Shown here in pieces: positions 37,120 through 47,013 of a DNA stretch of 64,000 bases. The DNA lies in contig CAVWRK010000005.1 of the NCBI GenBank assembly GCA_963757395.1, positions 62,001-126,000 on the forward strand, given 5' to 3'. A model generated the notes under the pieces. The model made no database searches. It saw only the letters and a list, made by a program, of their open reading frames with translations, and was not told where the DNA came from. Each line of letters opens with the position of its first letter. The first letter of the stretch is position 1. The translations under genes were made by a program, and so were the position numbers. Source of the stretch: DATAOG01 sp963757395. GTDB lineage: Bacteria; Pseudomonadota; Alphaproteobacteria; Geminicoccales; Geminicoccaceae.

Positions 37120-38328
37120 ATGGACCACGAACGCTACCTGCCGCTGATCGCGTGGATCGCCGACGCCGGGCTGTCGGGCCGGCGCGAGCTCCAACTGCTG
37201 CAAGGGTTCTGCGAGCGGGCGCGCGCCGCCGGCCTGCCGCTGAGGCGCGCCCTGATCGGCGTCGACACCCTCCACCCGGTGCTCGAGGGTCGGATCTTCC
37301 AATGGCTCGCCGATGCCAGCGCGCCGACCGAGGCCGAGTACGGGCGCACCAACCCCGGCGCCTCGAATGCCAGTTGGGAGCAGAGCCCGTTCTTCCACCT
37401 CTACGAGAGCGGCGTGACGATGCTGCGTCGGCGACTGCCGGCCGCGGCCGGCGAATTCCCGGTCCTGGGTGAGCTCAGCCACCAGGGCATGACCGACTAC
37501 CTCGCGATCGTCAACCGGTTCGGCGCCGAGGGCGCGATCGGCATGATGGACTGCACGTTCTCGTCCTGGGCGACGGATCGCGCCGATGGCTTCGTCGACG
37601 CCGAGATCGCTGCGCTCGAGCTCCTGGTCCCGTGCCTCGCGCTCGCGATCAAGAGCGCCTCGATCGCGAGGATCGCCGAGACGCTGGTCGAGACCTACCT
37701 CGGGCGCGACGCCGGCCACCGGGTGCTGCGCGGCCACATCGAGCGCGGCGTCGCCGACAAGATCAGCGCGGTGCTCTGGTTCAGCGACCTGCAGGGCTTC
37801 ACCCGGATCACCGACACCGCGCCGCCCGAGCAGCTGATCCCGCTGCTCAACGACTACGCCGATGCCATCGTCTCGGCGATCCAGTTCCAGGGCGGCGAGG
37901 TTCTGAAGCTGATCGGCGACGGCATCCTCGCGATCTTCGATGCTGCCGCGGCCGCGGACGCCTGCGGCTGCGCGCTCGATGCCGCCACCGATGCGCGCCG
38001 CGGCGTCGCCGAGCTCAACCAGCGCCGCAAGGCCGCCGGCCTGCCGGTCACCCGCTTCTACCTCGGGCTGCACGTCGGCGAGGTCTTCTACGGCAACATC
38101 GGCAGCGTCGACCGGCTCGACTTCACGGTGGTCGGGCCGGCGGTCAACGAGGCGAGCCGGATCGCCGCCATGTGCCGCGCGCTCGACCAGGACGTGCTGC
38201 TGTCGTCCGCGTTCGCCGAGGCCGCCGGCGCCGGCCGCGAGCGGCTGGTCTCGGTCGGACGCTATGCGCTGCGCGGTGTCCAGCGCCCCCAAGAGCTGTA
38301 CACATTCGATCCGGAGGCCCCGGATTGA
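37120..38328 (+). CDS. Class III adenylate/guanylate cyclase, soluble
   Basis: A 402-residue protein. Residues 1 to about 190 form a sensor-like region without membrane helices (LGELSHQGMTDYLAIVNRFG resembles adenylate cyclase-associated GAF-like regions of Rhizobiales). The catalytic domain covers about 205-400, with the metal-binding Asp in LWFSDLQGFTRI, the second in KLIGDGILAIF, and the transition-state region DFTVVGPAVNEASRI. All catalytic residues needed are visible. It makes cAMP or cGMP in the cytoplasm. It directly precedes the shikimate dehydrogenase-like gene by 20 bases. Confidence 0.88.
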   Translation: MDHERYLPLIAWIADAGLSGRRELQLLQGFCERARAAGLPLRRALIGVDTLHPVLEGRIFQWLADASAPTEAEYGRTNPGASNASWEQSPFFHLYESGVTMLRRRLPAAAGEFPVLGELSHQGMTDYLAIVNRFGAEGAIGMMDCTFSSWATDRADGFVDAEIAALELLVPCLALAIKSASIARIAETLVETYLGRDAGHRVLRGHIERGVADKISAVLWFSDLQGFTRITDTAPPEQLIPLLNDYADAIVSAIQFQGGEVLKLIGDGILAIFDAAAAADACGCALDAATDARRGVAELNQRRKAAGLPVTRFYLGLHVGEVFYGNIGSVDRLDFTVVGPAVNEASRIAAMCRALDQDVLLSSAFAEAAGAGRERLVSVGRYALRGVQRPQELYTFDPEAPD

Positions 38329-38348
38329 ACCGCCGATCCGATGAGCTG

Positions 38349-39161
38349 ATGTCAGATAGAAAGTCAGCAATGCAACCCTCTGGAAAGACGCATCTCTACG
38401 CGATCCTCGCCCATCCGGTCGCGCACGTCCGGGCGGCAGAGTTCTATAATCCGGTGTTCCAGGCCCAGGACGTCGACGCCTTTTTGATCCCGCTGCATGT
38501 CCTGCCCGAGGATCTGGCCGAGGTGGTGCCGCGTCTCCAGAAGCTGAAGAACCTCCGCGGCCTGCTGCTGACCATTCCGCACAAGGAGGCGATGGTGAGC
38601 CTTTGCGACCAGCTCGGCGCCAACGCCCGGCTGGTCGGCGCGGTCAACACGGTGCGCTTCGCGCCCGACGGTCTGGTCGGCGACATGTTCGATGGCATCG
38701 GCCTGGTGCAGGGCGCGCTCGCGAGCGGCATCACCCTCGAGAGCCGGCGGGTGCTGCTGATCGGCACCGGCGGGGCCGGCCGGGCGATCGCCTTCGCTCT
38801 CGCCCAGGCTGGCGTCGGCGCGCTGACGCTTGCCAACCGCACCGCGAGCCGGGCAGAGTCGCTGGCCGCCGATCTTGCAAAGGGCGTACCGGACACCCCG
38901 GTGACGGTCGGGCCGCCCGACCCGAGCGGCCACGAGGTGATCATCAACGCGACCTCGCTCGGCCTGCATGAGGCCGACCCCTTGCCGCTCGACCCCAATC
39001 TCTTGACCGCGGCCATGGCCGTGATCGAGATCATCGCCGCGGTCGAGGTCACGCCGCTCAGGCGCGCCGCCACCGACGTCGGTTGCCGGACCATGGGCGG
39101 CCGCGCCATGGTCGACCACCAGATCGAGGCCCAGCTCCGGTTCTTCGGCGAGATCGACTGA
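38349..39161 (+). CDS. Shikimate/quinate dehydrogenase-like protein
   Basis: A 270-residue protein with the AroE layout: an N-terminal substrate domain, LTIPHKEAM with the catalytic Lys, and the nucleotide domain with LIGTGGAGRAIAFALAQAG. Two substrate features differ from true AroE. The SxSP serines that bind shikimate are absent (AHVRAAEFYN instead), and the Asp loop reads GDMFDGIG rather than GxNTDG. A different hydroxy acid is therefore likely. The start could also be the ATG at 38370. The neighbours are catabolic, which supports a breakdown role rather than aromatic amino acid synthesis. Confidence 0.8.
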   Translation: MSDRKSAMQPSGKTHLYAILAHPVAHVRAAEFYNPVFQAQDVDAFLIPLHVLPEDLAEVVPRLQKLKNLRGLLLTIPHKEAMVSLCDQLGANARLVGAVNTVRFAPDGLVGDMFDGIGLVQGALASGITLESRRVLLIGTGGAGRAIAFALAQAGVGALTLANRTASRAESLAADLAKGVPDTPVTVGPPDPSGHEVIINATSLGLHEADPLPLDPNLLTAAMAVIEIIAAVEVTPLRRAATDVGCRTMGGRAMVDHQIEAQLRFFGEID

Positions 39162-39182
39162 CGGATTTCGGGGAGGCGACAC

Positions 39183-40046
39183 ATGAGCGGAGCACTGCCG
39201 GCGACCGCGCTCGAGCGCTACCGGCGGGACGGCTTCTTTTTCCCGCACCGGGTCATGACGGGCGCCAAAGCCGCCGAACTCGCCGCCCGCTTCGAGGCGT
39301 TCGAGCGCAGCCCGACGGCGCGCCAGTACGACGATCTCGTCAACCAGGTCTATCTGCTGAAGCCCCATCTTCTGTTCACCTGGGTCGACGAGATCACCCA
39401 CATGCCGGCGATCCTGGACGCGATCGAGCCGTTGGTCGGGCCGGACCTGCTGCTCTGGTCGGCCGGCCTGTTCACCAAACCGCCCCGTAGCCCCGCCTTC
39501 GTCTCCTGGCATCAGGACGCGACCAACTACGAGCTCGACGGCATCGAGCGCGTGGTCCGGGTCTGGGTCGCGCTGACCCCGACCACGCTCGAGAACGGCA
39601 CCATGCGCTATGCGCCCGGGGTCCACCTTCGGGGCCAGCTCGAGCATCTGGACACGGTCCAGGCGGACGGCCTGCTGTCGCGCGGCGAGACCATCGCCCA
39701 TGCGATCGACGAGGCCAGCGCGGTGCCGGTGCTGCTCGAGGCGGGTGAGGTCGCGCTCCACCACCTCTACACACCCCATGCGTCGGGACCGAACCGGACC
39801 GGTCGGCCGCGGATCAACCTGGTCATCACCTATCTGGCGCCGGAGGTCCGGCCGAAGGGCGGCCGGGACAGCGCGATGCTGGTCCGCGGCCGCGACCGCT
39901 TCGGCCATTTCGAGCCCGAGCCCCGACCCGAGGCGGACTTCGCGCCGGCCGCATGCGCCGCCCACGCCAAGGCGATGGCGCTCCGCAACGCGATCATCTT
40001 CCGCAACGCCACCCAGGTGCCGGCCGCGGTCCGGCTGGAGGCCTGA
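39183..40046 (+). CDS. Phytanoyl-CoA dioxygenase (PhyH) family oxygenase
   Basis: A 287-residue Fe(II)/2-oxoglutarate oxygenase. The facial triad is visible: His110 and Asp112 in SWHQDATNY, and the distal His199 in LYTPHASGPNRT. Arg near 206-210 would hold 2-oxoglutarate. The start is fixed by GGGGAGG. Members hydroxylate amino acids, quaternary amines or secondary metabolites. It lies between the AroE-like gene and the aldo/keto reductase, with 3-20 base gaps, in one operon. Confidence 0.87.
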   Translation: MSGALPATALERYRRDGFFFPHRVMTGAKAAELAARFEAFERSPTARQYDDLVNQVYLLKPHLLFTWVDEITHMPAILDAIEPLVGPDLLLWSAGLFTKPPRSPAFVSWHQDATNYELDGIERVVRVWVALTPTTLENGTMRYAPGVHLRGQLEHLDTVQADGLLSRGETIAHAIDEASAVPVLLEAGEVALHHLYTPHASGPNRTGRPRINLVITYLAPEVRPKGGRDSAMLVRGRDRFGHFEPEPRPEADFAPAACAAHAKAMALRNAIIFRNATQVPAAVRLEA

Positions 40047-40049
40047 GCC

Positions 40050-41069
40050 ATGGGCTACGATCCGACCGCCAGGCGCAAGCTCGGCAGCGCGCCGCTCGAG
40101 GTCACAGAGCTCGGGCTCGGCTGCGGCCCGATCGGCGGCTTCCGCGCCCGGATTCCCGAGGACGAGGCGCTGGGTGTCGTGCGCTCCGCCTACGATGCCG
40201 GCGTCCGCCTGTTCGACACCTCGCCGCTCTACGGCTTCGGCCGGAGCGAGGTCCGGGTCGGCCAGGTCCTGCGTCAACTGCCCAGAGAAAGCTTCGTCCT
40301 CTCGACCAAGATCGGGCGCTGGCTGACCCCGGTCCGGCCCGGCGAGGTGCCACCCCGGCCCGGCGGCCTCGACTTCAAGCCGACCTACGATCTCAGCTAC
40401 GACGGCGTGCTGCGCGCCATCGAGCAGTCGCACTGCCGGCTCGGGCTGGCCGCGATCGACATCCTCCTGATCCACGACGTCGACCTCACGACCCACGGCC
40501 GCGAGGGCTTCGAGCAGCACTATCGCGAAGCGCTCGAAGGCGCCTACCCGGCCCTCGACCGGCTGCGCGACGAGGGCCTGATCAAGGCGGTCGGGATCGG
40601 CGTCAACGATGTCGAGCCCTGCCTGCGCTTCGCCCGCGACGCCGATCTCGACTGCATCCTGCTCGCCGGCCGCTACACGCTGCTCGAGCAGGGCCCGCTC
40701 GATGACCTCCTCCCCCTCTGCCTCGAGCGCAACATCGGCATCCTGGTCGGCGGTCCCTACAACTCGGGCATCCTCGCCCGCGGACCGCTCGAGGACGCCT
40801 CCTACAACTATCGCGCAGCGCCGCCCGAGGTGCTCGATCGGGTCCGGCGGATCGACGCCGTCTGCCAGCGCCATGGCGTGGCGCTGGCCGCCGCGGCCCT
40901 CCAGTTCCCGCTCGCCCACCCGGTGATCAGCGCGCTGATTCCGGGTGCCATCAGCGCGAGCGAGGTGGTCGCCAATGTCGCCCACCTCCGGGCCGAGATT
41001 CCCGCAGACCTCTGGGCCGAGCTCAAGCACGAGGGCCTACTGCACGCGCAGGCCCCGGTCCCGGCGTAG
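40050..41069 (+). CDS. Aldo/keto reductase, sugar dehydrogenase type
   Basis: A 339-residue AKR. The tetrad is visible: Asp in RLFDTSPLYGFGRSE with Tyr, Lys in VLSTKIGRWL, and His in DILLIHDVDL. The long form with VGIGVNDVEPCLRFARDADL is typical of D-threo-aldose 1-dehydrogenase/L-fucose dehydrogenase and pyridoxal 4-dehydrogenase, which oxidise sugars or alcohols with NAD+. It begins 3 bases after the PhyH stop, which implies translational coupling. Confidence 0.87.
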   Translation: MGYDPTARRKLGSAPLEVTELGLGCGPIGGFRARIPEDEALGVVRSAYDAGVRLFDTSPLYGFGRSEVRVGQVLRQLPRESFVLSTKIGRWLTPVRPGEVPPRPGGLDFKPTYDLSYDGVLRAIEQSHCRLGLAAIDILLIHDVDLTTHGREGFEQHYREALEGAYPALDRLRDEGLIKAVGIGVNDVEPCLRFARDADLDCILLAGRYTLLEQGPLDDLLPLCLERNIGILVGGPYNSGILARGPLEDASYNYRAAPPEVLDRVRRIDAVCQRHGVALAAAALQFPLAHPVISALIPGAISASEVVANVAHLRAEIPADLWAELKHEGLLHAQAPVPA

Positions 41070-41098
41070 CGCACGGCCCGCGCCAGCATGCCCGAGCG

Positions 41099-42013
41099 AT
41101 GCCTGGCGTGAGTCCGTCCGCGAGAGTCCTTGCCCTCGAACCTCCGGCGGCCGGCTCGACCGGGCGCGGCATCGCCTGCATCCTGGCCGCCTGGCTGCTG
41201 TTCGCCTGCATGGATGCCGGCAGCAAGCAGCTCGCCCTCAGCTACCCGATCATCCAGATCCTCTGGCTGCGCTTCACCTCGCTGCTGGTGATCGCCGCCT
41301 GGCTCGCACGCCGGCGGGGTGGCAATGCGGCGCTCCGGACCCGCCATTTCTGGCTCCAGAGCGCGCGCTCCCTGCTGCTGGTGGTCGAGATCGGCCTGTT
41401 CATCCTGACCATCACCCGACTGCCGCTCGCCAACGCCCACGCCATCCTCGCGGTCACGCCGCTGCTGGTCACCGCACTCTCGGTGCCGCTCCTTCGCGAG
41501 CGGGTCGGCATCCGCCGCTGGAGTGCGATCGCGGTCGCCTTCGTCGGCATGCTGATCATCCTTCGCCCGGGGCTGACCGCGGTCCAGCCGGCGGCGCTGC
41601 TGGCGCTGCTCTGCTCGCTGATGTTCGCCTGCTACCAGATCCTGACCCGGATCGTGAGCCGCGACGATCCGCCGATGACCACGCTGTTCTACACCGCGGT
41701 GGTCGGCACGATCGGCCTGACCGTGATCGGCCCGTTCTCCTGGACCACCCCCGACGCCCGCGGCTGGGCGCTGTTCGCGCTGGTCGCCTGCCTCGGTGCC
41801 TGCGGCCACTTCCTGCTGATCAAGGCCTTGCAGCTGGCGCCCGCCTCGGTCCTGCAGCCGTTCAGCTACACCACCTTGATCTGGGCGACCACGGTCGGCT
41901 TCGTCGTGTTCGGCAACCTGCCCGATCTCGCGACCGTGGCCGGAGCGGCTATCATCGCGCTGAGCGGCATCTACAGCTTCGCCCGCGAACGCCGCCTTCG
42001 CGCCGTCGACTGA
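41099..42013 (+). CDS. EamA/DMT-family transporter
   Basis: A 304-residue, ten-helix carrier that closely parallels the one at 31826-32836: ACILAAWLLFACMDAGSKQL against the helix 1 there, and LANAHAILAVTPLLVTALSV against its third-fourth helix region. The two are probably paralogues. It lies between enzyme genes of the catabolic operon and probably moves the operon's substrate or product. Confidence 0.82.
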   Translation: MPGVSPSARVLALEPPAAGSTGRGIACILAAWLLFACMDAGSKQLALSYPIIQILWLRFTSLLVIAAWLARRRGGNAALRTRHFWLQSARSLLLVVEIGLFILTITRLPLANAHAILAVTPLLVTALSVPLLRERVGIRRWSAIAVAFVGMLIILRPGLTAVQPAALLALLCSLMFACYQILTRIVSRDDPPMTTLFYTAVVGTIGLTVIGPFSWTTPDARGWALFALVACLGACGHFLLIKALQLAPASVLQPFSYTTLIWATTVGFVVFGNLPDLATVAGAAIIALSGIYSFARERRLRAVD

Positions 42014-42029
42014 GGTCTGGAGGCAACCC

Positions 42030-43085
42030 ATGCGCACAATCAAGGGCCCGGCGATCTTCCTGGCTCAGTTCCTGGGCGAGCACCCGCCCTTCAACGCCTT
42101 GGAACCGATCGCCAAATGGGCGGCTGGCCTGGGCTTCCTCGGGCTCCAGGTGCCGGTCTTCGACGACCGCCTGGTCGATCTCCGCCAGGCCGCGGAGAGC
42201 GAGGCGTATTGCGACGAGATTACCGCCATGCTGGCCGGCCATGGTCTCGTAATCACCGAGCTCGCGAGCCAGCGGATCGGCCATCTGGTCGCGATCCACC
42301 CGGCCTACGACCCGATTGTCGACGTGTTCGCGCCGCCGGAGCTGCGCGGCCGGCCGGCCGCCCGCCAGGCCTGGGCGGTCGAGCGGCTGCTGCTTGCGGC
42401 CCGGGCCTCGAAGAACCTCGGCCTCGAGCGCCACGTCACCTTCTCGGGCAACCTGCTCTGGCCTTTTCTCTATCCCTACCCGCCCCGGCCCTCGGGCCTG
42501 GTCGAGGAGGGCTTCGCCGAGCTGGCGAGGCGCTGGCGGCCGATCCTGAACGCGTTCGACGACGCCGGCGTCGACATCTGCTTCGAGCTCCACCCCGGCG
42601 AGGACCTCCACGACGGCGCCACTTTCGAGCGTTTTCTCGAGCTCGTGCACGAGCATCCGCGCTGCCAGATCCTCTACGATCCGGCGCATCTGTTCCTGCA
42701 GCAGATCGATTATCTCGACTTTCTTGACCGCTACCGGGAGCGGATCAACGTCGTGCACGTCAAGGACGCGGAGTTCCGGAGGAACGGCCGGACCGGTATC
42801 TACGGCGGCTATCTCGGCTGGTCCGAGCGGGCCGGGCGCTTTCGCTCGCTCGGCGATGGCGAGATCGACTTCGGCGGCATCTTCACCCGCCTCGCCGACA
42901 ACGAATTTCCCGGCTGGGCCGTGCTGGAATGGGAATGCGCGCTCAAACACCCCGAGGACGGCGCCCGTGAAGGGGCGGCTTTCATCCGCGACCACATCAT
43001 CCGGGTGACCGAACGCCCGTTCGATGCGCCGATGATGCGCAGCCCCGACAGCGCCCTCAACCGCCGGGCTCTCGGGCTGGACTAG
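42030..43085 (+). CDS. Sugar phosphate isomerase/epimerase, TIM barrel
   Basis: A 351-residue member of the xylose isomerase-like TIM-barrel family. Metal-site segments are ICFELHPGEDLHDG (Glu), ILYDPAHLFLQQIDY (Asp, His), NVVHVKDAEF (His) and WAVLEWECAL (Glu). Proteins of this branch isomerise, epimerise or dehydrate keto-sugars and inositols; the length and the HPGED motif suggest an inositol or oligosaccharide substrate rather than xylose. GGAGG lies before the ATG. Its end overlaps that of the convergent aconitase X gene by 29 bases. Confidence 0.85.
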   Translation: MRTIKGPAIFLAQFLGEHPPFNALEPIAKWAAGLGFLGLQVPVFDDRLVDLRQAAESEAYCDEITAMLAGHGLVITELASQRIGHLVAIHPAYDPIVDVFAPPELRGRPAARQAWAVERLLLAARASKNLGLERHVTFSGNLLWPFLYPYPPRPSGLVEEGFAELARRWRPILNAFDDAGVDICFELHPGEDLHDGATFERFLELVHEHPRCQILYDPAHLFLQQIDYLDFLDRYRERINVVHVKDAEFRRNGRTGIYGGYLGWSERAGRFRSLGDGEIDFGGIFTRLADNEFPGWAVLEWECALKHPEDGAREGAAFIRDHIIRVTERPFDAPMMRSPDSALNRRALGLD

Positions 43086-44721
43086 AAAAAGTGCGCACAA
43101 GCCCTTGAGCCGGGTCGACCTCGACCTGATCCCCGGTCGCGATCGCCCGGGTGATATCGCATTCGAAACGGTCGATCAGGGCAACGCCGCTGAAGGCCGC
43201 GGCCTGGGCCATGATCGGATTGGCGTAGTTGAGCAGCAGCGCCAGCGGCGCCATGCCGCGCGCCGCCATCTCGGCCAGCATCCAGGAGGTCGCGACGCCA
43301 CCCTTGGCAGCATTCAGCACCAGAATTTTGCCCACGTAGCTCTGGCCGTGGAGCTTGTGCGCGGGCCGCGAGAAGATGCCTTGCACGCGATCCAGATCGT
43401 ATCTGGCGCTGAAGTTGTCGGCGGCGACCAGCGCTGGCCCGCGCACCGGCTGGCCAATGCCGGGATGCCCGCGGATCACCGTCACCTCTGGATGCGCCCG
43501 GCGATCGCGGAACTCGACGCAGCGCGCCATTGGCGCCAGCACCGGCTGGTAGCCGTAGCCGGCGACGATGTTGACGAGCTTCGCCGAATTGGTCATCAGC
43601 GTCCGCCAGCCGTTGGCCTCGGCGAGCACGCGGGCGTGCATCTGATAGAAGCAGACGCCTTCCAGCACGACACCGCCCGCCCGCTCGATGACCGAGCTGA
43701 TGCCCATCCGATCGGCAGCGTGCCTGATCTCGGGCGAGGTCGCGACCAGGAGGGCGGTGTGCCCGGCGACCCGCGCGCCCTGCAGCAGACCAGCCAGGCT
43801 CTGCAGCTCGAGCAGCGACAGCTGCGGCGCGGCGAACACGACGACGTCGAGCGCATCGGTTGAGGGCGCAAAGCTCGCGTAGAACGCATCGATGTCGGCA
43901 TGGCCGAGCGAGCCCGCCCTGGCGTTCGGATCGGCCGCCGGCGCCTCCGGGGTCACGCCGCACACGTGGTACATCGCGGTCGAGCCGTAGCTCGCCATGG
44001 CCGCCCCGAAATGCTTCAGCTCATCCGAGTTCGGCCCGCGAGCGCTGCCCGCCGCCTCGACGATCGGGACCTGCCAGTAGGACGCCTGCTCGCGCCCGAT
44101 CAGGGCCCCGAGCGCGCCCCAGTCGGAGAGGCCCCGCGGCGGCTCGACGATCCGGTAGCGCCGGCTGCCCTGGCGGCAGGCGTCGAGATGGAAGCCGTAG
44201 CGCGGTACCCGTCCGGTCAGCGCCGCGGCCAGCGCGGCCGGGCCGCCCTCATAGTTGCTGCGCGCGCCGCACACCGAATTGGCGTAGATCACCGAGCCGG
44301 TGTCGCCGAACGCCAGGTGCTCGCCCCGGACCGGCGGCAGCACGCTCTGGTAGTTGATGCAGGTGTTGGTCAGCAGCATGCCGAGCGCCGCCATGGCGTC
44401 GGCCGCGCGTTGCTCGAGCTCGAGGATCCATTCGGGCTGGCGGATCTTTGCCGCGCGCGAGAAGTCGGCGCCGCGCGGATCGGTCACGGTCGGCGCCAGC
44501 ACGCGGCGCTCCGGCTCCGGTGCCCGCGCCAGCTGCTCCAGGAAGGCAACGCCCGAAGGGCCGAGCGCCTCGGTATCGGCGCACAGGTGCACCTGGCTCA
44601 CTTCGACGAAGTCGTCGGCATCGAAGAACTCGCCGACCGCGATCTGCTGCTCGATCGCCCAGCGTCTGGGCGTCCCGAGCTCGCCCGCGAGCATCCGCCG
44701 TTCGAGGTCATTCAGGCGCAT
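43057..44721 (-). CDS. Aconitase X, catalytic and swivelling domains fused
   Basis: A 554-residue protein combining the AcnX catalytic part (about 1-410) and the swivelling domain (about 415-550, with LNAAKGGVATSWMLAEMAAR and IDRFECDITRAI). Iron-sulfur candidate cysteines are in LLTNTCINYQ, NSVCGARSNYEGGP and MARCVEFRDRR. AcnX enzymes are dehydratases; bacterial members act on cis-3-hydroxy-L-proline, archaeal ones on mevalonate 5-phosphate. In many genomes the two domains are separate genes, so this is the fused bacterial form. It is transcribed against the catabolic operon. Confidence 0.85.
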   Translation of the reverse strand: MRLNDLERRMLAGELGTPRRWAIEQQIAVGEFFDADDFVEVSQVHLCADTEALGPSGVAFLEQLARAPEPERRVLAPTVTDPRGADFSRAAKIRQPEWILELEQRAADAMAALGMLLTNTCINYQSVLPPVRGEHLAFGDTGSVIYANSVCGARSNYEGGPAALAAALTGRVPRYGFHLDACRQGSRRYRIVEPPRGLSDWGALGALIGREQASYWQVPIVEAAGSARGPNSDELKHFGAAMASYGSTAMYHVCGVTPEAPAADPNARAGSLGHADIDAFYASFAPSTDALDVVVFAAPQLSLLELQSLAGLLQGARVAGHTALLVATSPEIRHAADRMGISSVIERAGGVVLEGVCFYQMHARVLAEANGWRTLMTNSAKLVNIVAGYGYQPVLAPMARCVEFRDRRAHPEVTVIRGHPGIGQPVRGPALVAADNFSARYDLDRVQGIFSRPAHKLHGQSYVGKILVLNAAKGGVATSWMLAEMAARGMAPLALLLNYANPIMAQAAAFSGVALIDRFECDITRAIATGDQVEVDPAQGLVRTFSSPAREPGG

Positions 44722-44760
44722 CGTTCAAGGGTAGGCCCGACCGGGCACCAAAGCCAAGCC

Positions 44761-45819
44761 TCAGCGGGCATGGGCCGGGCGAAGCGCCTTGAGGACGGGC
44801 GGCAGGTGCCGGGCCAGCATCTTTGCGATTGCGGCCTCGCGCCGATGCAAGAACAGGCCCGCGCCGATGACCAGGACGCCGATCAGCGACAGCGCGAACG
44901 GATAGAGCAGTAAATCCTGGAACACCTCGCCGGCCAGGTGACAGAGGTAGGCGGCGACGCCGAGCGCGCCGAACACGACGTAGGCGCGCCGTTCGAGGAA
45001 CAGCGCCAGCAGCAGGAGCACGAGGTTGATCAGGCAGTAGAACGCCTTGCCGAGCTCGTTCTGGCTGTCCAGCATCGTGAGGCCGCCCCAGAACGCCAGC
45101 AGGCCGAACAGATGCAGCCAGAAGGCGAAGTCACCCCGGGCGCGGACATCGACCGCCCAGGCGAGGATCAGCATGGCCAACCCGAACCAGAGCGAGACGA
45201 TCCGGCGCTGGTCCCAGCTGTCCCAGTCCTCGCCGAACACCCAGGGCACCAGGTCCATCGACATGAACCAGAGCGCAAAGGCGATCGGCGCGATCAGAAA
45301 CGGGAAGCGCCAGAAGCGGAGCGCGACTACGCCGGCCGCGATGGTCGCGAGCTCCATCGGCAGCCAGCTCGCCTTGATCCAGATGTAGAAATCCTGGTAG
45401 TTGCCGGGCTCGGCATGGGTCCACCAGCCGAGCGCGTCCTGGACGCCATAGGTGAACAAGGGCGCCATCGTGACCGCGACGGCGATCAGCAGGCCGCCCG
45501 GGATGCGCATCCCGCGCTGCCAGAGATGCCGGCCGGCCGCGGTCAGCGCCACCGCGTAGACGACGGCGATCAGCGCGAGCACGCCGCCGCCGAGCCTGGC
45601 GAAGGCGAGCGTCGTGAACAGCCCCATGGCGCCGATCACGATCAGCGCGCCCGCATACCAGAGCACGTGGACCAGATCGAACCGCGGCCGCAGGCTCTGC
45701 GCTTCGCTCTCGAGGAACCGCCAGAGCGCCTCGGCCCGGGCGGCGTCGAGCACGCCGGCGGCGACCGCGCGCTCGAGATCGCCGCGACCCAAGGCTCGCG
45801 TTCCGGATTGGCTCGACAT
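44761..45819 (-). CDS. Polytopic membrane protein, DUF2157-like
   Basis: A 352-residue protein with a soluble N-terminus of about 50 residues (LERAVAAGVLDAARAEALWR) and nine to ten membrane helices thereafter. The N-terminal helical pair followed by membrane helices is the layout of DUF2157 proteins, whose function is unknown. It starts 91 bases from the divergent acid-sugar kinase gene and ends 39 bases before the AcnX start; both are read on the minus strand. Confidence 0.7.
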   Translation of the reverse strand: MSSQSGTRALGRGDLERAVAAGVLDAARAEALWRFLESEAQSLRPRFDLVHVLWYAGALIVIGAMGLFTTLAFARLGGGVLALIAVVYAVALTAAGRHLWQRGMRIPGGLLIAVAVTMAPLFTYGVQDALGWWTHAEPGNYQDFYIWIKASWLPMELATIAAGVVALRFWRFPFLIAPIAFALWFMSMDLVPWVFGEDWDSWDQRRIVSLWFGLAMLILAWAVDVRARGDFAFWLHLFGLLAFWGGLTMLDSQNELGKAFYCLINLVLLLLALFLERRAYVVFGALGVAAYLCHLAGEVFQDLLLYPFALSLIGVLVIGAGLFLHRREAAIAKMLARHLPPVLKALRPAHAR

Positions 45820-45910
45820 GTCGGCTGCCTTTCAACTCGTCATCCTGTACAAAGCCGATCAATCTCACCGGGAATCCTAAGCGAACGCTGAACGGCCGGG
45901 CGTCCCATCG

Positions 45911-47013
45911 ATGCGGGTTCGAATCGTCGCCGACGACCTGACCGGGGCCCTCGACACGGCGGCCCCTCTGGTCGCGCTCGCCGGCCCCCTGCCAGTCTAT
46001 TGGAACCCGGCCCGAGCGGCGACCGGCAGCTTCGCCCTCGACACCGAGTCCCGGGACCTCGACGCGCCGGGATCGGGATGGCTCGATGCCTTCTCGGACA
46101 CGGACCTCGCCTACAAGAAAATCAACTCGCTGCTGCGCGGCAATACCGCCCGCGAGATCGCCGCCTGCCTCGCGAGCGGCCGCTTCCGAAGCGCCGTGAT
46201 CGCGCCCGCCTTCCCGGCCCGGCAGCGGATCACCGCGGGCGGGCGGCAGTATTGGCGCGCCGATGCCGCCCTGCCCTGGCAGGCCGTGGCCTGTGATCTC
46301 AAGGCCGAGCTTTGCGACCAGGATGTGACCCTTCGCCTCGCCGCCGGCGCCGAGGCGCTCGCGGGCGGCGGCTGCTTCCTTTGCGACGCCGCCAGCGAGC
46401 CTGACCTCGCCGCCCTGGTCGACGCCGGACGACGCCTCGAGCCGCCGGTCCTCTGGTGCGGCAGCGCGGGCCTCGCCCGGGCGCTCGCCGGCGCGCCCCG
46501 AGCGGGTGCCGTGCCCCGGCTCGAGCCGCCGCTGTTGATCGTGGTCGGCAGCCACCATCCGGTGACCCTGGCCCAGATCCGAGCGCTCGCCGCTCATGAC
46601 CCGGCGGTCGTGATCCGCGTCCCACCGACCGGCGCCATCGAGGCCGCGATCTCGGCCGTCGCCGACGCGCTTCATCGCGACGGCCGGGCGACCCTTTGGA
46701 TCGAGGTCGCCGACGGCACCGGAGCGGCGGTCGCCGGGCCGGTCTTCGATCTCATCCTCGGCCGCGCGCGCCGGGAGCTGCCGCAACCGCGCTCCCTCGT
46801 CGTGACCGGCGGGGCGACCTTACACCGGCTGGTCCAGATGCTCGAAGCCGACGCACTGCTCGTTGCCGGCGAGCCGCTGCCCGGGATCGCGCACTCCAGC
46901 ATCCGGGGCGGCCCCTGGCACGGTTGCGAGGTGATCTCCAAATCCGGCGCGTTCGGCGAGCCCGACCTCTTGATCCGGATCGCCAATTCCGCCAAGGGTG
47001 ACTGCCCCCGAAG

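Noticed and set aside
38364..41030. 888-codon minus-strand frame across the AroE-like, PhyH and aldo/keto reductase genes
   Set aside because: The plus strand holds three recognised enzymes with active-site motifs and ribosome binding sites; the antisense frame has no domain.
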